Assembly: GCF_004135405.1 (NCBI RefSeq)
Contig: NZ_CP035491.1
Location: forward strand, 3,534,001 to 3,598,000
Origin: Agromyces protaetiae
GTDB lineage: Bacteria > Actinomycetota > Actinomycetes > Actinomycetales > Microbacteriaceae
Reading direction: 5' to 3'
DNA: 64,000 bases
Shown: positions 24,879-33,186 of the stretch, one piece after another
Position numbering within the stretch: position 1 is the stretch's first letter
Layout of the letters: the number at the start of each line of letters is the position of its first letter
Program-made: the position numbers and the translations under genes
Notes under the pieces: generated by a model
The model's database searches: none
Told to the model about the DNA's origin: nothing
The model's input: only the letters and a program-made list of their open reading frames with translations

Positions 24879-26834
24879 ATGACCGTGCAAATCGATCACG
24901 CCCTCGAGGAGATCAGGCGCTTCCGCCCGAGCCCCGAGTTCGCCGCCCAGGCGGTCGCCGAAGAGCGACTCTACGAAGAAGCCGCAGCCGACCGGCTCGG
25001 CTTCTGGGCCGACCAGGCCCGCTCCCTCCTCACGTGGGAGAAGCCCTTCACGCAGACCCTCGACTGGACGAACCCTCCGTTCGCCAAGTGGTTCGCCGAC
25101 GGCGAGCTCAACGTCGCCGTCAACTGCCTCGACCGCCACGTCGCGGCCGGCCTCGGCGAGCGCGTCGCGATCCACTGGGAGGGCGAGCCCGGCGACAGCC
25201 GCTCGATCACCTACGCCGAACTGACCGACGAGGTCAAGCGCGCCGCCAACACCCTCGAGGGTCTCGGCGTCAAGCAGGGCGACCGCGTCGCGATCTACCT
25301 GCCCATGATCCCCGAGGCCGTCGTCTCGATGCTCGCCGTCGCGCGCATCGGCGCGATCCACTCGGTCGTCTTCGGCGGGTTCAGCGCCGACAGCCTCGCG
25401 AGCCGCATCGACGACGCCGAGGCATCCGTCGTCATCACCGCCGACGGCGGCTACCGCAAGGGCCGCGTCTTCCCGCTCAAGCCCGTCGTCGACGAGGCGC
25501 TCGAGAAGGCCGAAGGCGGCACCGTGCGCAACGTCCTCGTCGTGAAGCGCGGCGAGAACGAGGTCGCGTGGAACGCCGACCGCGACCTGTGGTGGCACGA
25601 GTCCGTTGCGACGGCCTCGGCCGAGCACGACGCCCAGGCGTTCGACGCCGAGAACCCGCTGTTCATCCTCTACACGTCGGGCACCACCGGAAAGCCCAAG
25701 GGCATCCTGCACACGTCGGGCGGCTACCTCACGCAGGCGGCCTTCACCCACAAGAACGTGTTCGACCTCCACGCCGAGCGCGACGTGTACTGGTGCACCG
25801 CCGACGTCGGCTGGATCACCGGCCACTCGTACGTCGTCTACGGCCCGCTCGCCAACGGCGCCACGCAAGTGCTCTACGAGGGCACGCCCGACACCCCGCA
25901 CCCCGGCCGCTGGTGGGAGATCGTCGAGAAGTACGGCGTCACGATCCTCTACACGGCGCCCACCGCCATCCGCTCGTTCATGAAGCTCGGCCGGCAGATC
26001 CCGCACGCGTTCAACCTGCGAACCCTGCGCCTGCTGGGCTCGGTCGGCGAGCCGATCAACCCCGAGGCGTGGATCTGGTACCGCCACGTCATCGGCGGAG
26101 GCTCGATCCCCGTGGTCGACACGTGGTGGCAGACCGAGACCGGCGCGATCATGATCTCGGCCCTGCCCGGCGTCACCGACCTGAAGCCCGGCTCGGCGCA
26201 GGTCGCGGTGCCCGGCATCTCGGTCGACATCCTCGACGACGACGGCAACCACGTCGAAGGCGAGGGCGGCGGGCTCCTCACGATCACCGAGCCGTGGCCG
26301 TCGATGCTGCGCGGCATCTGGGGCGACCCCGAGCGCTTCAAAGAGACCTACTGGGAGAAGTTCGGCGACAAGTACTTCGCGGGCGACGGCGCGCGCCGCG
26401 ACGAAGACGGCGACATCTGGCTGCTCGGCCGCGTCGACGACGTCATGAACGTGTCTGGTCACCGCCTGTCGACCGCCGAGATCGAGTCCTCCCTCGTCGC
26501 GCACCCGTGGACGGCCGAGGCCGCCGTCGTCGGCGCGGCCGACGAGACCACCGGCCAGGCCGTCGTCGCGTTCGTCATCCTGAAGGCCAGCCAGGCCGAC
26601 CAGGTGACCGATGTGTCCGCCGCCGCCGACGAGCTGCGCAAGCACGTCGCGACCCAGATCGGCGCGATCGCGCGTCCGCGTCAGGTGTTCATCGTCAACG
26701 AGCTGCCGAAGACCCGCTCGGGCAAGATCATGCGGCGCCTGCTGCGCGACCTCGCCGAGGGCCGTCAGGTCGGCGACACGACGACGCTCGCCGACACGTC
26801 GGTCATGACCGCGATCACGGCCCAGGTGCAGTAG
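24879..26834 (+). CDS. acsA: Acetyl-CoA synthetase
   Basis: AMP-forming acetate:CoA ligase of 651 residues, the usual length. It converts acetate, ATP and CoA to acetyl-CoA in the cytoplasm. Visible features are the N-terminal ACS region ([20 protein letters not shown]), the P-loop [27 protein letters not shown] for acyl and nucleotide binding, [16 protein letters not shown], and the C-terminal [13 protein letters not shown]. The Lys in SGK is the adenylation catalyst and the residue regulated by acetylation in this family. ATG 24879 follows GAAGGAG. Monocistronic, ended by the strong hairpin at 26858. Confidence 0.95.
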   Translation: MTVQIDHALEEIRRFRPSPEFAAQAVAEERLYEEAAADRLGFWADQARSLLTWEKPFTQTLDWTNPPFAKWFADGELNVAVNCLDRHVAAGLGERVAIHWEGEPGDSRSITYAELTDEVKRAANTLEGLGVKQGDRVAIYLPMIPEAVVSMLAVARIGAIHSVVFGGFSADSLASRIDDAEASVVITADGGYRKGRVFPLKPVVDEALEKAEGGTVRNVLVVKRGENEVAWNADRDLWWHESVATASAEHDAQAFDAENPLFILYTSGTTGKPKGILHTSGGYLTQAAFTHKNVFDLHAERDVYWCTADVGWITGHSYVVYGPLANGATQVLYEGTPDTPHPGRWWEIVEKYGVTILYTAPTAIRSFMKLGRQIPHAFNLRTLRLLGSVGEPINPEAWIWYRHVIGGGSIPVVDTWWQTETGAIMISALPGVTDLKPGSAQVAVPGISVDILDDDGNHVEGEGGGLLTITEPWPSMLRGIWGDPERFKETYWEKFGDKYFAGDGARRDEDGDIWLLGRVDDVMNVSGHRLSTAEIESSLVAHPWTAEAAVVGAADETTGQAVVAFVILKASQADQVTDVSAAADELRKHVATQIGAIARPRQVFIVNELPKTRSGKIMRRLLRDLAEGRQVGDTTTLADTSVMTAITAQVQ

Positions 26835-26857
26835 CGCGGGCTTTCGCGTCCGGTTGA

Positions 26858-26905
26858 AACGACGGATGCCTCGTCGGGAGCGATCCCGACGAGGCATCCG
26901 TCGTT
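26858..26905 (+). terminator. Terminator of acsA
   Basis: Perfect 22-bp stem, 26858-26879 with 26884-26905, closed by a GCGA tetraloop, 23 bp after the acsA stop. Both arms contain the genome-wide word GAGGCATCCG. No T-run follows, but stem length and position make termination the obvious role. Confidence 0.85.
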
Positions 26906-26922
26906 CTCTGCCCCCACCGGGG

Positions 26923-26996
26923 TTTGTCGGACATCGAGCTATTTGTCGGACGGTTTCGCGACAAGTCGTCCGACATACCGCCCGATGTCCGACATA
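26923..26996. repeat. 74-bp composite palindrome, copy 1
   Basis: Units TTTGTCGGACA (26923), TTTGTCGGACG (26942), CGTCCGACATA (26967) and TGTCCGACATA (26986), spaced 19, 25 and 19 bp. Four 11-bp units, two direct and two inverted, form a 74-bp palindrome. This copy has two T changes in the last units. It sits between the convergent 3' ends of acsA and the DUF559 gene. The other copies are at 28070, 32988 and 62809. Confidence 0.9.
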
Positions 26997-27045
26997 CCGA
27001 ATGCGTGCGCGGGCGTGTCGAACGCGCCGGTCGGCGGGCGAAGAC

Positions 27046-27930
27046 TCAGAAGTTGTGCCGACCGGCGGCGATCACGCTCAGCACGGCCGACTCGACCATC
27101 GGCCACTCGCGCCGGACCTGGTCCGCCGAGAAGCGGAGCACGATGTGTCCTATCCGGCGGAGCCGCTCGTCTTGCGCGAGGTCGCGGTTCCTCGTCCGCC
27201 GATCCGAGTGCGGCCCGTAGCCGTCGATCTGCAGCACGAGCCGCGACCCGATGAGCCCGTCGACCGGATGCCCGTCGATGACGACCTGCGGCACCATCGT
27301 CACACCGCGGCGGGCGAGCCGGACCCGAACGTCGGACTCGTAGCCCGAATCGGACGCCGGATGTACGAAGTCGATCACCCGCCGGACCGCACTCGACCGC
27401 TCGGCGAGCTGACGAAGCTCGAACATCGTGATCGCCCCACGACGAAGCGCCGAGTCGATCACCGCGACCGACTCTTCGAGCGTGCAACACGCCGCGACGG
27501 CAACCAACACTCGTGAGATGTCATCGATGAGCGCTCGCGCACGCGGCGCGGCGGGCGGCATGGGGTCGCGAGTCCAGTGCACACGGAGCGGCAGCAGCCC
27601 TTCGGCGTGAGTCGCCAAAGGCTCACGGTGAATGCGGGTCGTGCCGCGCCCCGCGGCAACGTGCACTTCGCGGCCACCGACCTCCCAGAGGCCGAGCACG
27701 GTCGCGGCTGATGTGCAGGACAGCGTCGCCCCGGCGTACGCCGCGCGAACGACGAGCCCGTGGCATCCGGTCGTTGCGAACCAATCGCGTCGGATCCGCT
27801 GCAGCACGCCGCGATCGACGAGCGTGCGGATGTCTCGCATGCGCGCGCCTGCGGCGCGCAGCTGTTCACGATGTGCGATGCCGTGCGGCGCCATCGCGCG
27901 CCGGATCGCGGGGCCGGATGCGGTGTCCAT
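27046..27930 (-). CDS. AbiEi-like antitoxin domain / DUF559 nuclease-fold protein
   Basis: Protein of 294 residues. The N-terminal ~85 residues resemble the AbiEi-type winged-helix domain (GIAHREQLRAAGARMRD, then LVDRGVLQRIRRDWFAT). The C-terminal ~90 residues resemble DUF559, a Vsr/PD-(D/E)XK-like nuclease fold: LQIDGYGPHSDRRTRNRD, DERLRRIGHIVLRFSADQV. Such proteins are common as single genes in actinobacteria and their role is not established. No toxin partner is adjacent. It is bracketed by palindromic repeat copies 1 and 2. Upstream, GTGAAGTGGG (27975) and its complement (28028) form a widely spaced inverted repeat that may be regulatory. Confidence 0.75.
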   Translation of the reverse strand: MDTASGPAIRRAMAPHGIAHREQLRAAGARMRDIRTLVDRGVLQRIRRDWFATTGCHGLVVRAAYAGATLSCTSAATVLGLWEVGGREVHVAAGRGTTRIHREPLATHAEGLLPLRVHWTRDPMPPAAPRARALIDDISRVLVAVAACCTLEESVAVIDSALRRGAITMFELRQLAERSSAVRRVIDFVHPASDSGYESDVRVRLARRGVTMVPQVVIDGHPVDGLIGSRLVLQIDGYGPHSDRRTRNRDLAQDERLRRIGHIVLRFSADQVRREWPMVESAVLSVIAAGRHNF

Positions 27931-28069
27931 CAGGCGAGCGTCGCAGCGTCATCCCCTCGAGAACGGTGATTCGCGTGAAGTGGGGAGATCCCGGGGCGCG
28001 CTCCCCCTGTGGAGGGCAAGTGCGCCACCCACTTCACACCAGGTGCGGGGACCCTCTTCAAATGGGGAG

Positions 28070-28143
28070 TTCGTCGGACATGTGGCGGTTTGTCGGACGA
28101 ATCCGCGCGAACTCGTCCGACAAACGCGCCGGTGTCCGACAAA
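28070..28143. repeat. 74-bp composite palindrome, copy 2
   Basis: Units TTCGTCGGACA (28070), TTTGTCGGACG (28089), CGTCCGACAAA (28114) and TGTCCGACAAA (28133), with the same 19/25/19 spacing as the other copies. It lies between the 5' end of the DUF559 gene and the 3' end of the RidA gene, both on minus. Confidence 0.9.
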
Positions 28144-28193
28144 CCCTGGAACGCGACTCGGCGGGAGCGCGTTCCGGTGAGCGCGGAGAGTGA

Positions 28194-28661
28194 CTACGCG
28201 AACTCGACGATGATCTCGACCTCGACGGGCGAGTCGAGCGGCAGCACGGCGACACCGACCGCTGAGCGCGAGTGGATGCCCGCATCGCCGAAGACCTCGC
28301 CGAGGAGCTCGGACGCGCCGTTGACGACGCCCGGCTGACCGGTGAACGAAGGGTCGGATGCCACGAAGCCCACGACCTTCACGATCCGCACGATGCGGTC
28401 GAGCGAACCGATCTCGCCGCGGACGGCCGCGAGCGCGTTGAGCACCGCCGTGCGGGCATACCCCTTGGCGTCGGTCGCGGAGACGAGCCCGTCGCCCTCG
28501 CCGACCTTGCCGGTCGCGGGCAGCGCTCCCGCGACGAACGGCAGTTGGCCGCTCGTGTAGACGTACGAGCCCGAGACGACGGCTGGCACGTAGGCCGCGA
28601 CGGGCGCGGCGACCGCCGGAAGCTCGATGCCGAGCTCGGCGAGACGGGCCTCGTGGGACAT
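28194..28661 (-). CDS. RidA (YjgF/YER057c/UK114) family protein
   Basis: Rid-family protein of 155 residues, probably an enamine/imine deaminase that clears reactive intermediates of pyridoxal-phosphate enzymes. The fold is visible in YVYTSGQLPFVAGALPATGKVG, ARTAVLNALAAVRGEIGSLDRI and VVKVVGFVASDPSFTGQPGVVNGAS. SAVGVAVLPLDSPVEVEIIVEF closes the domain, but the position of the canonical Arg reads S-A-V-G-V, so catalysis should not be assumed. ATG 28661 overlaps the stop of the small upstream gene (TGATG), so the two form an operon. Confidence 0.88.
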   Translation of the reverse strand: MSHEARLAELGIELPAVAAPVAAYVPAVVSGSYVYTSGQLPFVAGALPATGKVGEGDGLVSATDAKGYARTAVLNALAAVRGEIGSLDRIVRIVKVVGFVASDPSFTGQPGVVNGASELLGEVFGDAGIHSRSAVGVAVLPLDSPVEVEIIVEFA

Positions 28662-28888
28662 CAGGCCTGCCCCTCGAACTGCTTCGCGGCCTGGGCCGCC
28701 GCGGCCGCGCCGGCGGCCGCGGCCGACGAGGACTCGTCGCCGACGGGGCGCTTGAGGTAGGCGACCAGGCCGCCCTCGGGGCCCTGCACGATCTGCACGA
28801 GCTCCCACCCCTCGGAGCCCCAGTTGTTGAGGATCGCGGCGGTGTTGTGGATGAGCAGCGGGGTGGTGATGTACTCCCAAGCCGGCAT
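28661..28888 (-). CDS. Small DUF4177-like protein
   Basis: Protein of 75 residues. MPAWEYITTPLLIHNTAAIL, NNWGSEGWELVQIVQG and GLVAYLKRP match the short DUF4177 pattern (WEY...LN..G..GWELV). An Ala-rich tail follows. ATG 28888 with GAGGAA upstream is preferred to the longer reading from 28966, whose extra residues look non-coding. Function unknown; coupled to RidA by a TGATG overlap. Confidence 0.78.
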   Translation of the reverse strand: MPAWEYITTPLLIHNTAAILNNWGSEGWELVQIVQGPEGGLVAYLKRPVGDESSSAAAAGAAAAAQAAKQFEGQA

Positions 28889-29019
28889 GGCGTTCCTCAC
28901 GAATCGATTACGGTGCAGGATGACCCGGATCGACCGGCGAATCCGGAGGTTTCCCCCGGTTTCCACCGGGCGGCGTGCTCGCCGGATTCGCTCAGGCTTC
29001 TTCGGTTACGCTCCACTAT

Positions 29020-31731
29020 ATGTCTGCCCAAAATCGATCGCTGAGCGGTGCTGCGTCCGGCGCGCTCGGCTTCATCGGGATGAGCGCGCTGGTCGGCGTG
29101 CTCGTCACCGCCGCCGTGACTCCGGCGATCGCCGTGACCGGCATGGCCGCCTCCAACGGCATCACGATGTTCGAGAACCTTCCGAGCTATCTCGACATCA
29201 AGGACACCGCCGAGAAGACCGACATCTACGCGACGGCCGCCGACGGCTCGCAGATCAAGCTCGCGTCGTTCTTCGCCGAGAACCGCGAAGAGGTCTCGTT
29301 CGACCGCATCAGCCAGTTCGTGAAGGACGCCGCGGTCGCCGGCGAAGACCCCCGGTTCTACGAGCACGGCGGCATCGACGTGCAGGGCACGACGCGCGCC
29401 GTCCTCAACGAGTTCGTGATCGGCGGCGACACGCAGGGCGGTTCGTCGATCACGCAGCAGTACGTCAAGAACGTGCTCATCAACAACGGCGTGCGCGACG
29501 CGAAGACCGACGAAGAGCGAGACGCCGCCTACGACGCAGCCACGGCCTCCGAAGGCCAGGAGGGCATCTCGCGCAAGCTCAAAGAGATGAAGCTCGCGAT
29601 CGCCCTCGAGAAGAAGTACACGAAAGACGACATCCTCAAGGGCTACCTCAACATCGCCGGCTTCGGCGGCCGCGTGTACGGCATCCAGGCTGCGGCGCAG
29701 TACTACTTCAACAAGTCCGCTGCTGATCTCGCGCTCCCCGAGGCAGCGAGCCTCATCGCGATGGTCAACAACCCGTCGAAGTTCCGCATCGACCTGCCCG
29801 ACGACGCCGAGAACGGCGCCGCGTCGGTCGACAAGGCCGGCAACCCGACCCCGTACGCGGCCAACAAGGAACGCCGCGACTACATCCTCGGCAAGATGCT
29901 CGAGTACGGCAAGATCACGCAAGAAGACCATGACGCCGCCGTCGCGACGCCGGTCACCCCCAGCATCCAGGAGCCCAGCACAGGCTGCCAGACGGCGGGT
30001 TCGAGCGCGTACTTCTGCGACTACGTCAAGAACGTCATCCTCCACTACTACGACGACCCCTCGACGCCCGACGTCGACGAGGGCCGCAAGATGCTCGAAG
30101 AGGGCGGCCTCCAGGTCCACACAACCCTCGATCCCGACCTGCAGGCTGCGGCTCAGAACGCGATCGACACGTATGTCCCCTACGTCGATGAGCGCTTCGA
30201 CGTCGGCTCGTCGGCCGTCTCGGTCCAGCCCGGCACCGGCCGAATCCTGGCGATGGCGCAGAACAAGCACTACTCGCAGGAGCAAGACGTGCTCAACGCC
30301 GACCGCTCGTACTCGGCGATCAACTTCTCGACCGACTTCGACTACGGCGGGTCGAGCGGGTTCCAGCCGGGCTCGACGTTCAAGGTCTTCACACTCGGTG
30401 AGTGGCTGAAGGAGGGGCACTCGCTGCTCGAGTCGTTCAACGGCAACCGACGAACCTTCACCTCGTTCCCAGGCCTCTGCGACGGCAGCACCTGGACGGG
30501 GAGCTACAACCCGCTCAACGACGACGCCACGAGGGCGAACAACGCCGTCGATGCCACGAAGTACTCGGTGAACTCCTCGTTCATCGCCATGGCGCAGCAG
30601 CTCAAGCTGTGCGGCGTGAAAGAGACCGCTGAAGCGTTCGGCGTGAAGCGCGCCGATGGCCTCGAGCTCGGCAAGCGCTTCGCCTGGAACGACGACGGCA
30701 CGCCCATCCTGAACCCCGACGGTTCGCAGGCTGTCGACCCCAAGTCGACGTTCCAGCCGTCTGCTGTGCTCGGCACCGAGGAAGTCTCTCCGCTCACGAT
30801 GGCGACGGCGTTCGCGGGCATCGCGAACGACGGGCTCTACTGCTCGCCGACCCCGATCGACTCGATCACGAAGCTCGACGGCACTCCCGTCGACCCGCCG
30901 AAGTCGACCTGCTCGCAGGCAGTGACCCCCGAGATCGCGCATGCCATGCAGTACGCCATGAAGCAGACCTTCGCGGGCGGCACTGCGAGCCCCTCGAACA
31001 CGGGAACCGGCATCGAGCACATCGGCAAGACGGGCACGACCGACAACGCGTTCGACACGTGGATGAACGGCGCGAGCAAGACCGTCGCCACTGCGGTCTG
31101 GGTCGGCAACCTGACGGGCGGCGAGAACCGCACGAGCCTCCGCAAGGTGAGTTTCCCGGAGGTCGGCGCGTCCAATGCCCGTCACGAGATCTGGCCGGCC
31201 ATCATGACGATCGCCGACAACAAGTACGGCGGCGGCGACTTCACGGCTCCCGACCAGTCAGCGTTCAAGCAGGTGCTCGTCGACATCCCGCAGGTGGCGG
31301 GCCTCACGTTCGACCAGGCGAAGCAGGCGATCGAGGCCGCAGGATTCGTCGCCGAAGACGGCGGAGCGCAGGACTCGGCGTTGCCGGCCGGTCAGGTCTC
31401 CGGCACCGACCCGGCGGGTCAGGCCGGGCGCGGCACGACGATCCGCATCTTCACGAGCAACGGCCAGGGCACGACCGTGCCCGACGTGACGGGGCTCACC
31501 CAGCAGCAGGCGAAGGCCGCGATCGAGGCCGCGGGTCTCCGGTTCCAGGCGGCCGGCGGCAACGGCGGCGGCGGCAACCCGAACGGCCAGGTGGCGTCGA
31601 GCCAGACGCCTGCCGCGGGCTCCGGCGCGAAGCGCGGCGACACCGTGACCGTCACGTTCGGCATCCCGAGCACAGGCGGCCCCGGCAACGGCGGCGGCGG
31701 CGGGAACGACGGACCGGGCGACGACGATTGA
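29020..31731 (+). CDS. Class A penicillin-binding protein with PASTA domains
   Basis: Bifunctional peptidoglycan synthase of 903 residues. One N-terminal membrane helix is followed by a GT51 domain with AGEDPRFYEHGGID and GGSSITQQYVKNVL. The transpeptidase domain has the active Ser in FQPGSTFKVFTL, the SVN triad in YSVNSSFIAMA, and IGKTGTTDNAFDTW. Two PASTA domains (about 760-880; VPDVTGLTQQQAKAAIEAAG) and a Gly-rich tail follow. ATG 29020 has no RBS, but TTACGCT lies about 10 nt upstream, fitting leaderless expression. The stop overlaps the TTG of the phosphoesterase gene. Confidence 0.93.
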   Translation: MSAQNRSLSGAASGALGFIGMSALVGVLVTAAVTPAIAVTGMAASNGITMFENLPSYLDIKDTAEKTDIYATAADGSQIKLASFFAENREEVSFDRISQFVKDAAVAGEDPRFYEHGGIDVQGTTRAVLNEFVIGGDTQGGSSITQQYVKNVLINNGVRDAKTDEERDAAYDAATASEGQEGISRKLKEMKLAIALEKKYTKDDILKGYLNIAGFGGRVYGIQAAAQYYFNKSAADLALPEAASLIAMVNNPSKFRIDLPDDAENGAASVDKAGNPTPYAANKERRDYILGKMLEYGKITQEDHDAAVATPVTPSIQEPSTGCQTAGSSAYFCDYVKNVILHYYDDPSTPDVDEGRKMLEEGGLQVHTTLDPDLQAAAQNAIDTYVPYVDERFDVGSSAVSVQPGTGRILAMAQNKHYSQEQDVLNADRSYSAINFSTDFDYGGSSGFQPGSTFKVFTLGEWLKEGHSLLESFNGNRRTFTSFPGLCDGSTWTGSYNPLNDDATRANNAVDATKYSVNSSFIAMAQQLKLCGVKETAEAFGVKRADGLELGKRFAWNDDGTPILNPDGSQAVDPKSTFQPSAVLGTEEVSPLTMATAFAGIANDGLYCSPTPIDSITKLDGTPVDPPKSTCSQAVTPEIAHAMQYAMKQTFAGGTASPSNTGTGIEHIGKTGTTDNAFDTWMNGASKTVATAVWVGNLTGGENRTSLRKVSFPEVGASNARHEIWPAIMTIADNKYGGGDFTAPDQSAFKQVLVDIPQVAGLTFDQAKQAIEAAGFVAEDGGAQDSALPAGQVSGTDPAGQAGRGTTIRIFTSNGQGTTVPDVTGLTQQQAKAAIEAAGLRFQAAGGNGGGGNPNGQVASSQTPAAGSGAKRGDTVTVTFGIPSTGGPGNGGGGGNDGPGDDD

Positions 31732-32708
31732 GTAGTCGAAGCGGCCTGTCCTCCGTCGCGCGGATCGCCCTGGCGATCGGCGCGGCGGGGGCTGCCGCCT
31801 TCGCGTACGGCTCGCTCATCGAGCGCACGCGATGGACGCTCCGCAGCGTCGAGGTGCCCGTGCTTCCGAAGGGCGCAGAGCCGATCCGGGTGCTGCACCT
31901 CTCCGACCTGCACATGGCCCCGTGGCAGCGGAGCAAGCAGGAGTGGGTCCGCGCCCTCGCCGATCTCCGTCCCGACCTCATCGTCGACACCGGCGACAAT
32001 CTCGGCCACGAGCGCGGGATCGAGGGCATCGATCGCGCGTTCGGCGGTTTCGTCGGCATCCCGGGTGTCTTCGTCAACGGCTCGAACGACTACTTCGGCC
32101 CGGTCGCGAAGAACTGGCTCGGCTACTTCCGCGGCCCCTCGAAGCGAAAGAGCAAGGCGAAGCACCTCGACATCGGCGCCCTGCACGCGCACTTCGCGCG
32201 CCTCGGCTGGTTCGATCTCGACAACGCCGCGACCGCGATCGAGGTGAAGGGCACGCGTCTCGAGCTGTTCGGCGTCGACGACCCCCACATCGGCTACGAC
32301 CGTCTCGACATCGTCGCAGGCGCGATCGACGACCTCCGGGCCGACGACCCTCTCGGCGACGAATCGTGGCCCGACGAGTCGTCGACACCCGAGAAGCGCC
32401 CGACGGTGACGATCGGCGTCGCGCACGCCCCCTACCGGCGTGTGCTCGATTCGTTCGTGAACCACGGCGCGCAGCTCATCCTCGCGGGGCATACGCACGG
32501 CGGCCAGGTGTGCGTGCCCGGCTACGGCGCACTCGTCACGAACTGCGATCTTCCGCGCTCGCAGGCGAAGGGGCTGAGCCTGTGGCGCCACGGCTTCCGC
32601 ACGGCCTTCCTCAACGTGTCTGCGGGGCTCGGTACGGCGCTCACTGCGCCCGTGCGGTTCGCGTGCCCGCCCGAGGCGACGCTCCTGACGCTGACGCCGG
32701 CCCAGTAG
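31728..32708 (+). CDS. Metallophosphoesterase, membrane-anchored
   Basis: Calcineurin-like phosphoesterase of 326 residues behind an N-terminal hydrophobic helix. Metal motifs are visible: VLHLSDLHM, LIVDTGDNLG, GVFVNGSND (here SND in place of the usual GNHD), and LAGHTHGGQVCVPG. The family includes UDP-diacylglucosamine hydrolase-like and YkuE-like enzymes; the substrate is unknown. The start is TTG 31728 overlapping the PBP stop (TTGA), and no better in-frame start is present nearby. Coupling to a PBP suggests a cell-wall role. Confidence 0.87.
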   Translation: MSSRSGLSSVARIALAIGAAGAAAFAYGSLIERTRWTLRSVEVPVLPKGAEPIRVLHLSDLHMAPWQRSKQEWVRALADLRPDLIVDTGDNLGHERGIEGIDRAFGGFVGIPGVFVNGSNDYFGPVAKNWLGYFRGPSKRKSKAKHLDIGALHAHFARLGWFDLDNAATAIEVKGTRLELFGVDDPHIGYDRLDIVAGAIDDLRADDPLGDESWPDESSTPEKRPTVTIGVAHAPYRRVLDSFVNHGAQLILAGHTHGGQVCVPGYGALVTNCDLPRSQAKGLSLWRHGFRTAFLNVSAGLGTALTAPVRFACPPEATLLTLTPAQ

Positions 32709-32833
32709 CGCTCTCGACCCCGACTCAGCCCGACCGGTCGGGCGACCCATCGGGGCCCGCCCATGGTCAAGTGCACCCCGGATTATGGGCTATTCTTGTT
32801 GAGGCCCTCGGGCCACCGAGGCTTCACCGCCTT

Positions 32834-32911
<78 letters not shown>

Positions 32912-32913
32912 CA

Positions 32914-32947
32914 CGGCCCCGGAATCCATCGGATTCCGGGGCCGTTT
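32914..32947 (+). terminator. Terminator of tRNA-Pro
   Basis: Perfect 14-bp stem (32914-32927 with 32931-32944), loop ATC, then TTT. It starts four bases after the tRNA CCA end. Confidence 0.9.
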
Positions 32948-32987
32948 CGCGTTTCCGGCACCGCCCCTCTGGGGTCGGGGCCCTCGG

Positions 32988-33061
32988 TTTGTCGGACAAT
33001 CGGCGGTTTGTCGGACGAAATCGCGCCGATACGTCCGACAAACCCGCGATTGTCCGACAAA
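32988..33061. repeat. 74-bp composite palindrome, copy 3
   Basis: Units TTTGTCGGACA (32988), TTTGTCGGACG (33007), CGTCCGACAAA (33032) and TGTCCGACAAA (33051). This is the copy closest to consensus, and its 8-nt inner spacers (ATCGGCGG and CCCGCGAT) are nearly complementary. It lies between the tRNA terminator and the 3' end of the UDP-sugar dehydrogenase gene, directly before a heptamer array. Confidence 0.92.
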
Positions 33062-33072
33062 CCCGTGAGTGG

Positions 33073-33142
33073 GCAGCGATCAGCGACCAGCGAGCAGCGA
33101 GCAGCGAGCAACGAGCAGCGAGCAGCGAGCAGCGAGCAGCGA
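33073..33142. repeat. Heptamer tandem array (GCAGCGA)
   Basis: Ten uninterrupted 7-bp units at 33073-33142: seven exact GCAGCGA and three variants (TCAGCGA, CCAGCGA, GCAACGA). It begins 12 bp after palindrome copy 3. A 7-bp unit in non-coding DNA is a likely length-variable locus. Confidence 0.9.
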
Positions 33143-33186
33143 CCACGCTGCACCACCCGCGGGCGCGGACGAGGCATCCGGATGTC

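Noticed and set aside
27046..27930. Complete type IV toxin-antitoxin pair
   Set aside because: Only the AbiEi-like domain fused to DUF559 is present; no AbiEii-type nucleotidyltransferase gene is adjacent.
26923..28143. Palindrome copies 1 and 2 as terminal inverted repeats of a transposon carrying the DUF559 gene
   Set aside because: Each copy is itself a complete palindrome, identical elements occur alone at 32988 and 62809, no target-site duplication is visible, and there is no transposase.
33073..33142. CRISPR-like array
   Set aside because: Seven-base units follow each other without spacers, and no cas genes are present.
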